Shown piece by piece: positions 45,104 to 56,716 of a stretch of 64,000 nucleotides of DNA. The position numbers were made by a program, and so were the translations under genes. Location of the stretch: positions 51,543,825 through 51,607,824 of the forward strand of contig OY997591.1 of assembly GCA_963921825.1 (NCBI GenBank), written 5' to 3'. The first letter of the stretch is position 1; every line of letters begins with the position of its first letter. Source of the DNA: Erodium maritimum (Eukaryota; Streptophyta; Magnoliopsida; Geraniales; Geraniaceae). The notes beneath the pieces are model-generated. The model was not told the origin of the DNA, ran no database searches, and saw only the letters and a program-made list of their open reading frames with translations.

Positions 45104-48100
45104 TCATAACTCCCCATTGTCGGTAGCCTCATGACCCATTCTATCTGCATTTTGGAAACTTCTTTCAAAATGATGCAAATGTAATAATCAGCAATGACAG
45201 ACACCGTCCATCTTCATTTTGTGAAGAATTAATTAACCACCCAGGACCAAAGCGTAATCTCTGCAAATAGGATTACATTAAAATGAAACAAAATACCTGT
45301 AAAATCATAGCTTGCATTGTCTCTAGCATCGGGGCCACTCCTGTAATTAGTGGCCCATGGTGTCATATGCATACCCTGAGATTGAATCATAAAAGGATTT
45401 CCACCAATAGTTGGATCATCGTTATCTCCCTTGAATGGGTTGATTCTGGATGATTCAACTGGCTGGAAACCTAAACTTGACATTGATGCTCCTCCAACTA
45501 CTGATGATGAGTACTTGCTCACCAAAGCACCGCCTTTTACTCCAGCACTAGTGTCCTTTGTGCCAATCAGAAATGTACCTAGAATAATCTAAGATTCCAA
45601 TTCAACAACTCAGATATAAATCACAAAACAACTTACTGGCCAAAATATATCCCCAGCTTTCAAAGACACTAACATGAACTTTATGAGTTCAATTCATCAA
45701 TGAACTATCACTTTTTAGCCAAAATGGTCCCTACCTTCACTTCACTGTTACTTTTGTTAGCTGTACTGTACCAGTGAGGCAATAGGTAATCTAAAAATGA
45801 ATTATTTACATAATACCGCTGATGTGGTGTGAGCATAAAAATTGATAGTTCGGGAACTAAATTGGTCTTTCTACAGTGAAAAAGAATAAATCGGCGTCTT
45901 ATAAATTCCAGGTTCCATTTTGACCAATTGGACAAAAACAAATTATTACATCTACAATAAAGAGAACCCATATGACCCTAGTGGCGAGGAAAAAGTCGTA
46001 CATTAGACATATACGAGTAGCAATAGCAGTACCTGAACAGGGCCAGCAGCAGTGAGCGCTCCAGCAACAACTCCTCCAACAATTTGCCCATCTGTACTAG
46101 ATAGGCATACACTAACTCCACCACTTCTCCCTCCAACCTCATCATGCATATAACAACCAGAGAGAGATATGATCTCAAATTGACCCTAATATCGAAAAGA
46201 GACAATCAGGTTTGATAATGCAATGAACACGTTACTCTGGATTAGCTGAAATCCATAATAATCCATTATTCAATCAAGTTTCTAAGAAAATTAGAAGAAG
46301 AAAAAAACTAATATATTGGAAGAGGATAAAGTTAAGAGTTTCAAGCACCAATTATTCCCCAAGTTGTTGAAAATACACATACAAACTGGGAAATAGAATG
46401 TACAGAATGTGATTTCTGAACGGATCAGGATACTAAAAGAGTTACAAATAATAATGATCAAACCAACAGACTCAAAAATCACTTCAAATGCTATCTTCAT
46501 AATGATACATGTAAATGCCTATTACTCTATATAGCATACATGATGAAAGATTAAATGCATAAACCTGTAGACACAATTTTTCTCAGAATGACAGATACCT
46601 GGTGTTTAAAACTGAGTTCAGAATGAGAATGGGTTGAAAGCATAAATATGCTTGACCAAAATATGACACGAGAGGAAAGATTACAATATTAGACCCCAAA
46701 AAATATATGAAATGAATAAGATAGGAAGTACATAAGAGATGATAAAGTGATAAGGTGTCCTTGGAAAGAATGATGTGTGATATGTATGCATACTTTTCTC
46801 ACTGTTTTATATTTGTTCTAGATCCATCTTCCTTAGATTTAATACTCTTTGGTATAGTTTAATCATTTTGCAGCATGATTTTTAGCCTTTACAGGTGTTA
46901 GTTTGGCGTGGTGCTTCAAGGAGTAAATTGAAAAGTTTGGAAAAGAAAACATAGGTAGTATCTAGGCCACACTTCACTATGTTTTTGTTTGTGCATAATA
47001 ATAATACGCATGTTTAGTGAATAATATGAAAGACATAACTGCAAGTCACAACATAAGGAGTAAATGGTAACCAATCTTTATAAAAAGATATGCAAGATTG
47101 TAACACATGCTATTTTATATTTTCAATTTTTGACCTTCATAGAAAGCTGTAGGCATTAGAAACCCACTCATAGATTTATAGCATGATAGCCATGAATACA
47201 TAGAGTATTACCTCATAGGTGATATTGCCTCCTGATGTAGATGGCTGGCGAAGTGATGGGTTAAATACAGAACCAGATGCAGATAGAACACATATTTCAC
47301 GCTTATTTTGTTGACTAAATAACAGGATTTTCTGCGACAAATCCTATTAATGACATCCAAGAGTTAAAGCCAGAGAAGAGAAACAAAAGGCAAAGCTTAA
47401 TATTTGTATAAAAGCACGTTTGCACCAGATAGAATAATAATATATGCATGTTATAAGCCACTGGAATATAAAAACAAGTCGATCTGGGTAGTCCATCAAG
47501 CATATTAGAGGATCAACTCAACTAAAAGATCAAGCTGATAGTTGAAGCTACAATTATAATTATATTCTAACACGTGCCCTCATGGACAAGCCCGTTTACG
47601 GGTTTGGAAGTGAATTATTTAGAAGAGGAAATGAGCCCATTAAGAAGAGAGATAAGGGCTGGCCCATTTGGGGCATATTTGATAAATTGAGAAGAAACTA
47701 GTATTTTTTTTTTGTAGAAAGTGGGGTTTGAACCCATGTCCGTGAGGTACCAAGCTCTAATACCATATTGGAGGACCAACTCAACTAAAAGCAAGCTGAT
47801 AATTGAAGACACAATTATAGTTATATTCTAACAAAGCAAAACAAAGAAAATCAAATAATAATTGAAGCAGATATAAGTCATGATCGTGCATTGCATTCCA
47901 CACTACTTTATAGTGACTCCTAAAAGAAATGTTTTTAAATGCAGTAAGAAAGCCACCTTATCAGTCAGAATCATCAGCTACCAACACTATATTTCTAAAT
48001 GCCAAGCCTTTCCATCTATTTACTCATACAATAAACCTCAAGCAAAAAGTCTTCAATAATAGGCACTAGATGCCTCTTCGCAGCCCTCCATCCAAGGAGG

Positions 48101-49213
48101 TGAGCACTAGCAACGTATATACGACAAATAACAACTCATAAGAAATAAAAGCATGAAAAAAAATGTATGGATGACATGTAGAGTAAAGTCTGAATGCAAA
48201 TTGCATTCAAAGGCACGTCTATTAAGAAAGGGCGGTTTACAATTTCTGAGACTATTGAAGATGCGTACCTCGCCCGCAACAGCATTAATGACATGTGGAG
48301 TAAAGCCTTGCCCTGCATGGCCTGCATAATGAAATACTCAAATTAATACATTGTAGATATTCTAATCCAGATAATTGTAGAAATAAAGTGAAGTTAATAA
48401 ACTGAAGGAGAAGCATGCATCTGAATCAAAACAGATACAGTACAAAATAAGGATCATTTGTAAAAGAATAACAAGACCTCAGAATAATGATAAATTTTTT
48501 GGGTAACCTTATTTTGAAAAGAGACAATATCAACATCATAGATAAGCAAAGCACAACATGAATCTTCAAAGGAGCACAGATATAAAGCTTATAACACAGC
48601 AACATTGCAAGTCCTAAATCAACAAACAGCATGATGGTATAGTCTGGGCCTCACTACAATCAGCAAGCTTGTTAGATGAAGTTGAATCCTTCATCTTCAC
48701 ACACATCAGACAAGATCAATAAGGTTAAATTCTACAGTACCCAACTGAATTGCAATAAAATGGTGAAGGTCTACCGGAATTCAAGCACTTGGAGAAGTGG
48801 GTATGATGAGAAAAAACAATCAAAATTGCAGGAATCGGTAAAGCAAACAAAAAAAAAGCTTTGGAGAGATATAGACCGGGAATATCCAGGTGGGATTTCT
48901 TAGAAGAGGAAGCAGAAGCAGCAGTGCCGAAGCCAGAGCGCAGGTGGTCGTTCATCTCCTTGGGGAGAGACGACGTCGCTTTCTTGGCGGCCAGAGCCTG
49001 CTCCGGCGTACCGTACTTCCGGGGACGACCTCTCTTCCGCTTGGCGGGCTCGAGCTGGGAGGAGACCGCCGAGGGCAGAGAGTGAGGGTACACGACGAGG
49101 GCCCCCTCGGAGGAGGCGGGCAAGAGCCCATTCGTCGGCGGTGGTGCGGCGGCGCTCTGGTGTTGCTGGTGAGGGTAGTAATGGGTGAATTGATTATGAT
49201 TGGGTGGATCCAT
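45104..49213 (-). CDS. AT-hook motif nuclear-localized (AHL) protein, six exons
   Basis: Exons on the - strand: 49213-48877, 48321-48269, 47343-47212, 46185-46033, 45588-45297, 45144-45104, all with GT-AG borders, giving 335 residues. Exon 1 has a single AT-hook, KRKRGRPRKYG (about residues 57-67), of the type-II form RGRPRKY that grips the minor groove of AT-rich DNA. Exons 2-5 encode the PPC/DUF296 domain: GFTPHVINAVAGED, CVLSASGSV, LRQPSTSGG, ISLSG, GGVSVCLSS, GGVVAGALTAAGPVQ, then ILGTF. In the family it assembles trimers and binds partners to control transcription. The hexapeptide usually written GRFEIL reads GQFEII. The C-terminus ends in a GHE-x-TDNGEL tail like the GH..ENGDY tail of relatives, which decided the last exon. 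The multi-exon structure fits clade B. A TRIM element lies in intron 2. Confidence 0.88.
47503..47833 (-). mobile_element. TRIM (miniature LTR retrotransposon) in AHL intron 2
   Basis: 331 bp flanked by AAGCA at 47498-47502 and 47834-47838. Its terminal direct repeats (47503-47572 and 47766-47833) are about 70 bp and start TGTTAGAATATAA on the - strand. Directly next to the 5' repeat (- strand) is TGGTATTAGAGC (47765-47754), a tRNA-Met-type primer-binding site. The internal part is about 190 bp and non-coding. All the signals of a TRIM are present; it needs proteins from another LTR element. It is in the same orientation as the gene. Confidence 0.9.
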
Positions 49214-49450
49214 TTTGAGTGTGTAGCAGAAAATCGGGGTATTTTTATTTTCTTATTTTCTATCAAGTTGTTGAGGTGGTGGCCGTTGGATTCGATATTT
49301 AGTTGGATTGGTTTGACTTGAAATCTAAGAAAGCGGGGATGATCGTATATTTTGGGTGGTACTGGTTGATGTGAACTTTGAGGCGCCATTACTTTGTATT
49401 TTGGATGGGTCAAATACATCATTCCGTGCCCACATGTAAAGTGGGTGGTT
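49214..49450 (-). promoter_or_regulatory. Presumed leader and proximal promoter of the AHL gene
   Basis: Upstream of the ATG at 49213. No sharp TATA box was identified on the - strand. The Harbinger element at about 49452 begins only about 240 bp upstream of the start codon, so the promoter may extend into or be bounded by it. Confidence 0.35.
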
Positions 49451-50089
49451 GCTTCTCATAGCATCTACGTCAACCGAACCACATTGCGCACCACGGATCA
49501 TGATTCGTGTAATTGTAATTCGTGAATCACGAATAGTACGAGATAGGGTGCATGATTCGCGAACCGCGAATCATAATATCGTACGCCGTGATTCGTGATC
49601 CGCATCGTGCACTACAATTGCGGTGTGTTGGTTCGCAAACCGTGGTCTGCCGGAGCCTAATCAAGGCTTGCAACGTGGTAGGTGAAACGAAAAAAAATAC
49701 GGACCGTTGGCCAACAGCCTGTTTTTTAAAACAAAATAATTAATTTTAAAATACAAACAAATAAATTTTCTCCACCTATAAATATTATTTCCCCATTCAT
49801 CCAACCCATACACTACTCTCAAAATTCTCTATCTTTTCCTCTCTAATTTTTCACGTTTATTCGATCAAAAATATCATACGACGGGGCTCAAATGAATGAG
49901 GAGCTCGAAGCCGAACCTCGCGAGGTCGAAGCCGAACTTCGTGCTTGGGAGCAACGACTATGACGGAGGACCGACAAAATGGTACATAGAGCAATGCCAG
50001 AAATCAACGTATGGAGGCGAAGGATTGAAAGTGGGGAAGGTTCCCCGCGAGAGATTTATTGAGGTCGTCTCGAAGTCCACAACTAACTA

Positions 50090-51443
50090 ATGCATGATTA
50101 TTTCGTCGAGCACCCAACCTATGGGCCCGAGATGTTCAGGCGTCGATTCCGTATGCCCCGACCACTCTTTCAACGGGTTATGGATGCGGTTGCGGCGCAT
50201 GACGATTATTTTGTCTAGAAGCCAGATGGTGCAGTTTGGGGTTATCAACGCACCAGAAATACACCGCCGCGATCCGAATGCTAGCGTATGGGTGCTCAAC
50301 CCGTTTATTGGACGAAAACCTACGTATGGGGGTAAGTACTATACTCAAATATTTTAAAACGTTTTTGTAAGGTCATTATTGAGCTTTTCATGGAGGTAAA
50401 CGAGCGGAAGCCAACACCGGAGGACATGCACCGATTACTCGATGCGGGGTACAGCCGAGGGTTCCCCGGTATGATTGGCAGTCTTGACTACATGCATTGG
50501 GAGTGGAAGAATTGCCCAACCGCATTACAAGGAGCCTTCAGGGATCCAATCATTATGTTGGAAGCGGTTGCGTCCCGTGACTTATGGATTTGGCATGCGT
50601 TTTTCGGGATGTCTGGCTCAACAACGACATCAACGTCCTCCATGCCGATCACTTATTCGACAACGGTTTATATGGTCGTGACCTCGCTGTGGAGTACGAG
50701 ATCAACGGGCATGGCTACGACCGCCCGTATTATTTGGTTGACGGCATTTACCCCACTTGAAGTCGGTTCGTGAAGTCCATTCGCCATCCTTATACTCGCA
50801 AAGAGAAATTGTTTGCTAAAGTCCAAGAAGGCTCTCGGAAAGATATTGAACGGGCTTTTGGCGTCCTCTAAGCCCGGTGGCATATAATTTCTATGGCCAT
50901 GACCTCGCTTTTGGGTACGAGATCAACGGGCATCGCTACGACCGCCCGTATTATTTGGTTGAAGGCATTTACCCTACATGGAGTCAACTCGTGAAGTCCA
51001 TTCGTCATCCTTATAGTCGCAAAGAGTAATTGTTTGCTAAAATCCAAGAAGGTTATCGGAAAGATATTGAACTGGCTTCTGGCGTCCTCTAAGCCCGGTG
51101 GGACATAATTTCAAGTCCCGCTCGTATTTGGAAGGCTGATACTTCGGCTGATATGATGCATGCTTGTATCATTCTACACAACATGATTGTGGAAGATGAA
51201 CGCGACCGGTGCGAAGCACGGGATGATGAATTGTATTTCGAGCCCCTTCCAGAATTACCATGTCGGACACCACCTCAACGATGGCATCAAGGAGGCCCCT
51301 TTCCCTACCAAGAACGGTTGCACACTCGAATCAGTGTCACAAATGATGCGACCCATCGGTAACTCCAACATGACCTTATTGAGCACATATGGGGTCGGTT
51401 TGGAATGACTTACCAAGAGTCAGACAACGACGACGACGAGTGA
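50090..51443 (+). pseudogene. PIF/Harbinger DDE transposase (DDE_Tnp4 type) pseudogene
   Basis: The N-terminus MHDYFVEHPTYGPEMFRRRF (50090 on) and PLFQRVMDAVAAHDDYFV are the start of plant Harbinger transposases; a stop follows immediately. The frame at 50390-50620 carries GFPGMIGSLDYMHWEWKNCP (first catalytic Asp) and LWIWHAFFGM. A frameshift leads to NDINVL (second Asp), then GYDRPYYLVDGIYP and KDIERAFGVL (third, Glu). The last block is followed by a tandem copy (50901-51101) of 50680-50880 with its Glu region altered. The C-terminus (HNMIVEDERD) runs to a stop at 51443. Stops, frameshifts and the duplication rule out function. Confidence 0.85.
50680..51101. repeat. Tandem duplication (221-bp period) within the transposase pseudogene
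   Basis: 50680-50880 and 50901-51101 are direct copies, both running from GACCTCGCT to GTCCTCTAAGCCCGGTGG, with scattered point differences. In both copies a stop (TAA) follows GTCCTC. Confidence 0.85.
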
Positions 51444-51830
51444 GATTTATTAATAAATTTGATGTACCAAAAGCATTTTAATTTGTTGTACTATTTAATG
51501 AAATTTCAAGTTTAATTATCCATTTTAGTTAATTAATTTTTTTATTAATTAGTTTTGTATTTTAGTTTATTTATTTATTAATTTTATTCCAATTTTATTT
51601 AGTATTTACTATTTTAAATATGAATGTAATATATTCAATAAAAGCATAATTAATTATCCAGACGGTATCCACTCAGCACTTCTGCAAACCATGATCCCTA
51701 TACATGAACCCCTTGATGCCGTGCTCTCTCAAATTCAGGAATTCGCATCACAACTCATCCTAGTCACCACATGAATCCTGCACCCTGAACCCCAATATGT
51801 GATCCCCTTGATGTACAAGCTCTTACAAAA

Positions 51831-53129
51831 ACATCTCGTGACAGACTCACTTTTTTTTAGCAAAAGAAGTGATGAGTTTATTGACTTTCACCATTAATCA
51901 TATAAATAAGTATGCAGCCAACCACGATATAACATGTGTAAATCGGGTTTTTTCTGACTAACCAATAAAAGACTTTATTCGCTGATCTTTCCATATACAC
52001 GAGTGTAACGTCCTCGAGTAAAGATAAAATAATTTGGGTGTCCGTAAATCATCTTATCCACCCACAAGCCTACTATCTATTTTGGTGTTTGATGCCCACG
52101 ACCCGGCCTATTTGTAACTCCCAACTTTTGATCATACACCTAGTTTATGAGTGAAGATTATCCAATCTAATGTTTGAAAATCATCCACATATAGGACAAT
52201 AGCTCTAATTTTTTTCGTAAACAAAAGCCCAAATCCTTACAAAATTAGATTATAACATATGAATACCATCACCCCACAACCATTTCTTCTCCTTCACTAA
52301 ATTATTTTCTCTCTCAATCCCTATATTTTCACCAAATCATCGTCTATTGGGTCAATTCCTCTAATGCCAAGAACTAAAACAAATTTGTCTACAAGAGACC
52401 GCTTGCACCATCAGGTTGCGTGTCGAGAATTGAGATTACTACGGTTTCTTGATTTGTCACTAACCATGACTTCATTACGCTCCGGTTGTTTGGTCGCGCC
52501 AAAGCCCCTCCTGCCAAACGACCATGCCGTAACTAGGTCCTTAAATCTCTTATTGTCATTGATTGTAAGCAATGAAAGTACATATGTTGGGCAAGGTCTC
52601 CAAAAATGATAAGGTTGTCTTCAAATCAAGTCTAAAAAGACATATATAGTCCTCGTCGTCGAATTTCCTATTGTCAAGAAGACAAACATAGTCGTTACTA
52701 TTATTTTCATCACACAAATGTTATAGGTTAAAACTTGTTTCGTCCCAAATTTGGTCATAATTACATTAAAATTTTAGCCCATGAGACGGATGTTGGGTAT
52801 CCTGATCTCATACCAATATATATGTGAATGTGTCAGAAGACTTGTAGAGTTGGAAACTGCAAAAGTTCAACATGCGTTGTACTTAAGTTGGATCAATAAT
52901 GTTGAATACACGTCTCTGATGCGCATCAGAGGTCCACTCAAAGATCACGACAAAGGTGTCCAAATTTACATAAATGATAAGTTTTGTGAGTTGAAGAAGG
53001 TGGCACAAAATTTATGATTCTAAATCAGATTTTGAGCCTTTATCTACCTTCTTTCAAGATAAGGAGCTAAATCTACCACTAAAAGCATAAATTTAAAAAT
53101 CCAAAGCATTCAATTAATCTCATAATAAT
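51831..53129. other. Intergenic stretch, two weak ORFs, no gene credited
   Basis: Frames at 52364-52609 (81 codons) and 52781-53017 (78 codons) are open but have no domain, no good splice partners and no family resemblance that I recognise. AT-rich. Confidence 0.3.
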
Positions 53130-53176
53130 ATTCTTCTTCTTCTTCTTCTTCTTCTTCTTCTTCTTCTTCTTCTTCT
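53130..53176. repeat. CTT microsatellite
   Basis: About 15 uninterrupted TTC/CTT units. Likely length-variable between individuals. Confidence 0.95.
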
Positions 53177-53425
53177 CACTAAACTTCTCCTCTTCTTTTT
53201 TTCAGTTGCCGGTGGTGGCTACGGTGGCTTCGGCCATCACTACCACCGCTAACCCTCTCTTCTTCTCTCCCACTTCTTCTTTCCTTTCATTGTTTGGTCA
53301 CTCAAAAACTTTCCTTCGTCGCCTCCTTTGTTACACCCTCGTCTTCCCTCCAGATCTGTTTCCAGGCATTAGATCTACCCTTCTCGGCCTTTGTTTGGCG
53401 TGGATCTGAACTCATACAGTTAGGT
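53177..53425 (+). other. Possible retroposon 5' part, interrupted by element B
   Basis: CT-rich leader followed by coding-like sequence of Gly/Ser type. It continues at 63023 after the LTR element. The downstream piece has a GGGTTACCTCTC block similar to the GGGGTTACCGATC block of the retroposon at 42089-44442, so both halves may be one more copy of that family. Confidence 0.3.
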
Positions 53426-54369
53426 TGTCACGCCCCAAATTCGGTAGAACCGAACCCGGAACGCGAACGGTGGAACAATAAAACAATTTTCAAACCCTTT
53501 CAAGTAAACCGCTTAAAATCACCATTTGGTTAATCAAAATGATATTTTACACTTAAAAGTACGTCCACAACAAGTGGACAAAATAAACAAAGCCTACGTC
53601 GCTAAATTCCCAAAAACCCAGACTCCCGCTCCCAGCTCTTCAAGCTTTGAGAGTTCCCCTAGTCCGTCTCGCGACCAGTACCTGTAGGAAAAGCAGCTAG
53701 GGGTGAGCGTTCGCTCACCACCACGAATACCAGACTGACTACGACATACTAGCAGAAAATGCCGGAAACACCAACAACAACCCAAACACCGGGGACTACT
53801 ATCCCCAAACTCAAGTAACCCGACTGTCACACGAAAACTGTTACTTTCCCCAACCAACTCAACACCCGGACACGTAATGTAGACCCGACACAACGGTTAC
53901 GACCTCCACCAAAGACACAAAAGATAACCACGCAACACCCAAGATCACAAAGGATCGCACACCAAACAAGATCACAAAGGATCGCACTCCAGCTGCTCAG
54001 TGCCGGTTGCTAACCGGCTGGGCTCGAGCCTGCCCCACGCAAATTTCCCCGACACGCAGTCGGGCCAGGCGGTCGACCTGCTAGCAACATATAACGCAAT
54101 ACTTTTCCGATAGCTGGTCGGAAGGGGAGCCTCCCTTCATCGCCGAAGAATGCACAACTTTACCGGTGGTTAACCCGGAAGGCTAGCGAACCACCACGCG
54201 CGCGACCACAGAACCCCTTTATTGTCAGGCGGGCCCCCAACCTCAGGCAGAAGAATGCACAACTTTACCGATGGTCAGCCGGAAGGATAGCCAACCCCCA
54301 CGCGCGCGACCACAAGACCCCTTTATTGTCATGCGGGCCCCCAACCTCAGGCAATCACATTCAATACCC

Positions 54370-54985
54370 AAGGTTCAACACCCCAAAGGCACTCATGGCC
54401 ACCCACGACACACCAACAGTAATACACGGGTCAACACCCCAAAGGCACACATGTCCACCCACGACACACCAACAGTAGTACACGGGTCAACACCCCAAAG
54501 GCACTCATGGCCACCCACGACACACCGACAGTAATACACGGGTCAACACCCCAAAGGCACACATGGCCACCCACGACTCACCGACAGTAATACACGGGTC
54601 AACACCCCAAAGGCACTCATGGCCACCCACGACACACCGACAGTAATACACGCGTTCAACACCCCAAAGGCACACCTGACCACCCACGACACACAAACAG
54701 TAAAAACACGGGTCCAACACCCCAAAGGCACACCTGACCACCCAAGACACGCAACGGTAAAATACGGGTTCAACTCCCCAAAGGCGCACCTGACCACCCA
54801 CGACACACAAACAGTAAAAACACGGGTTCAACTCCCCACGGGCACTCATGGCCACCCAAGACACACAACGGTAAAATACGGGTTCAACTCCCCCACGGGC
54901 ACTCATGGCCACCCAAGACACAAACAGTAAAATACGGGTTCAACTCCCCACGGGAACTCATGGCCACCCACAACCACAAACAATT
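54370..54985. repeat. 56-bp minisatellite, left LTR of element B
   Basis: About 11 units with the core CAACACCCCAAAGGCAC, then ATGGCCACCCACGACACAC and CAGTAATACACGGGT. Units toward the right end drift to CAACTCCCCACGGGCAC. Confidence 0.9.
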
Positions 54986-55019
54986 CAATCAACCTCCGGG
55001 CACAACCAAATGCCACCGG

Positions 55020-55195
55020 TATCTCTATTGTTCGATAAGCTCACTTATCCTACGACACTACTAAGTGTCACATGCCTTTCTATTGTTCGATACGTTCACG
55101 TATCATACGACACCACTAAGTGCCGCCTGCATTTCTAGTGTTCGATAAACTTACTCATCCTACGACACCACTAGGTGTCACATGCAGTTCTACTG
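55020..55195. repeat. 58-bp tandem repeat, left LTR of element B
   Basis: Three units with CTATTGTTCGATA, CATCCTACGACAC and CTAAGTGTCACATGC-type blocks, inverted relative to 40590-40765 of the solo LTR. Confidence 0.8.
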
Positions 55196-56698
55196 TTAAC
55201 TTTCTCTAGTCAAGGCCGAGATCCGGATACTTTTCCCTACCTCGTAACGCTTTCCCAAAAGTCCACGCCCAAGCTCCAGCGTGCTCCAGAATTACCCGCT
55301 TAGCCTCCTCTTTCCACGGTCGGCGACACGGTCTACAATGACTACAATTAACACACTTGTTAAATAAGCAGGCGAAACCCGAATTTTAAAGAATTTGACG
55401 CCCAAACTCAACCCCGACAATGTCGATCACTCCCAAACTTCCCAATTACTCGACATTGTCAATAATGGGCCCGGAAAGGCCCGTTTCGCCCGGCTCGGCG
55501 AATCTGCCCGGGATTGGAAAACGCCCTTCCGGGCTCCGAAAATTCCCGTTTTTGTTTCTACGATCTTAGAATAATTCAAGGGTTCCAATGTAATGGACGG
55601 AATCAATTTCCGACTTCCGAGCAATTTAATTCGCGTTTAAAGTTTCTAAACCCGTCATTTCCAACTTTTACAATTTAATTCCAAAATTCGTTCCGGGTGT
55701 GGATTAACGACTTGGGGTTCGTCCAAAACCACTCGAAAACGAAAACCCAAGACCCGAACACGTGGGCCCCACCCGGCCATCAAGACCCGTGGGTGGCTGG
55801 ACCGGTTTTGGACCGGTTCACCACCATGGTGACCAGTCCTAGCTCCGGCCAGCCACCACCCACGGTGGCCGGAGCTCCCCCGAGCCTCCGGTCACCGGAA
55901 ACCGCTCATTTTTCGCTACAAAACGCCTCCAACGAACCCCACACCTCAACTCAACCATAGTCTACTCGTTTCAACCCAAACCCTAACTTTTAAACATAAC
56001 AAAACGAAAATCGAATAGGTTTATCATCGTAGGGAATGATGACGGGAACTCGATTCTTCAATCCTTGAGACGATCCGTCGGTAGTATCGTCGGGAAAACC
56101 CTAAACTCCAACCCTTTCCTTCTCTTTTTCCTTTTTCTTTTATCCTTCTTCTCTCTTCTCTCTCTCATTTTTTCTCTTTTTTCCCTCTTTTTTTGTTATG
56201 GCCGAACACCACTATGTGGTCTTGGCTTTGTTTTGTTCAAAAATACCTAACACCACCACTTGGGTGACATGTGGAAGTGGGTCCCACCCTTTTTGGAAAA
56301 TATCTTCTAGATATTTTTCAGTCAGATTCGCGAAATTCGGCCGTCTCGGGCCCCGAACGGGCCCATTTTCCAAGAAATTACGAAACTTCACGGGCTACAA
56401 GGAAACGGCTCAACTAAGACCGCTGTAACGACAGCTAAGCTTTTTGGATCCAAAACGAGCCTCGAACGGACCAAAACGTCGCTCGGTTGACTTTTCCAAC
56501 AAAAAGTCAACATTTCCCAAATTGGTCAGAAAGTTACCCTGAGTCCCCCAGAACTCACTTTGGTCGATATCGGGGTCAACTCAAGTCCGAAATGACCCTC
56601 GGGGTCTAATTTAGGTTCATTTAGGTGTCTGTCCAAAAATTTTAAATTTTCCTGTTTTTCGCCGATTTGACTAGCGTTGACCGGGAGCGGTTCTTACA

Positions 56699-56716
56699 AT
56701 CTACCCCCCTTAAAGG
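56699..56716 (-). other. Polypurine tract of element B
   Basis: On the - strand a TTTAAGGGGGGTAGAT block abuts the 3' LTR, as in element A. Confidence 0.8.

Larger units (their letters stand above)
49452..51830 (+). mobile_element. PIF/Harbinger element with decayed transposase
   Basis: The left part starts near GCATCTACGTCAACCG and the right part ends near GATGTACAAGCTC, both resembling the GAGCAT-TACA Harbinger end; a clean 3-bp duplication is not visible, so the limits are approximate. Direct and inverted repeats around ATTCGTG/CACGAAT fill the left subterminal region (49490-49640). A TATA-like CACCTATAAATA lies at about 49775, ahead of the transposase. AT-rich 3' region at 51450-51660. 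Confidence 0.7.
53426..56698 (-). repeat. LTR, element B left copy (3' LTR)
   Basis: 3,273 bp with TG...CA ends. It differs from the right copy by a second copy of a roughly 107-bp block (54140-54355), fewer minisatellite units, and about 50 bp near 55310-55355 that the right copy lacks. Confidence 0.9.

Noticed and set aside
45229..45296. AHL exon 5 reading through to a stop at 45229, or a 36-nt mini-intron
   Set aside because: Read-through gives a tail unlike the family and 36 nt is too short for a plant intron. The acceptor at 45145 gives a family-like GHE..DNGEL end.
48676..49422. Other frames over AHL exon 1 (+ 48861-49321, - 48952-49422)
   Set aside because: Shadows of the GC-rich exon 1; the - strand frame at 48877-49213 carries the AT-hook.
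53594..53893. 99-codon - strand ORF, repeated at 59757-60056
   Set aside because: Located in both LTRs of element B with no recognisable domain; explained by LTR duplication.
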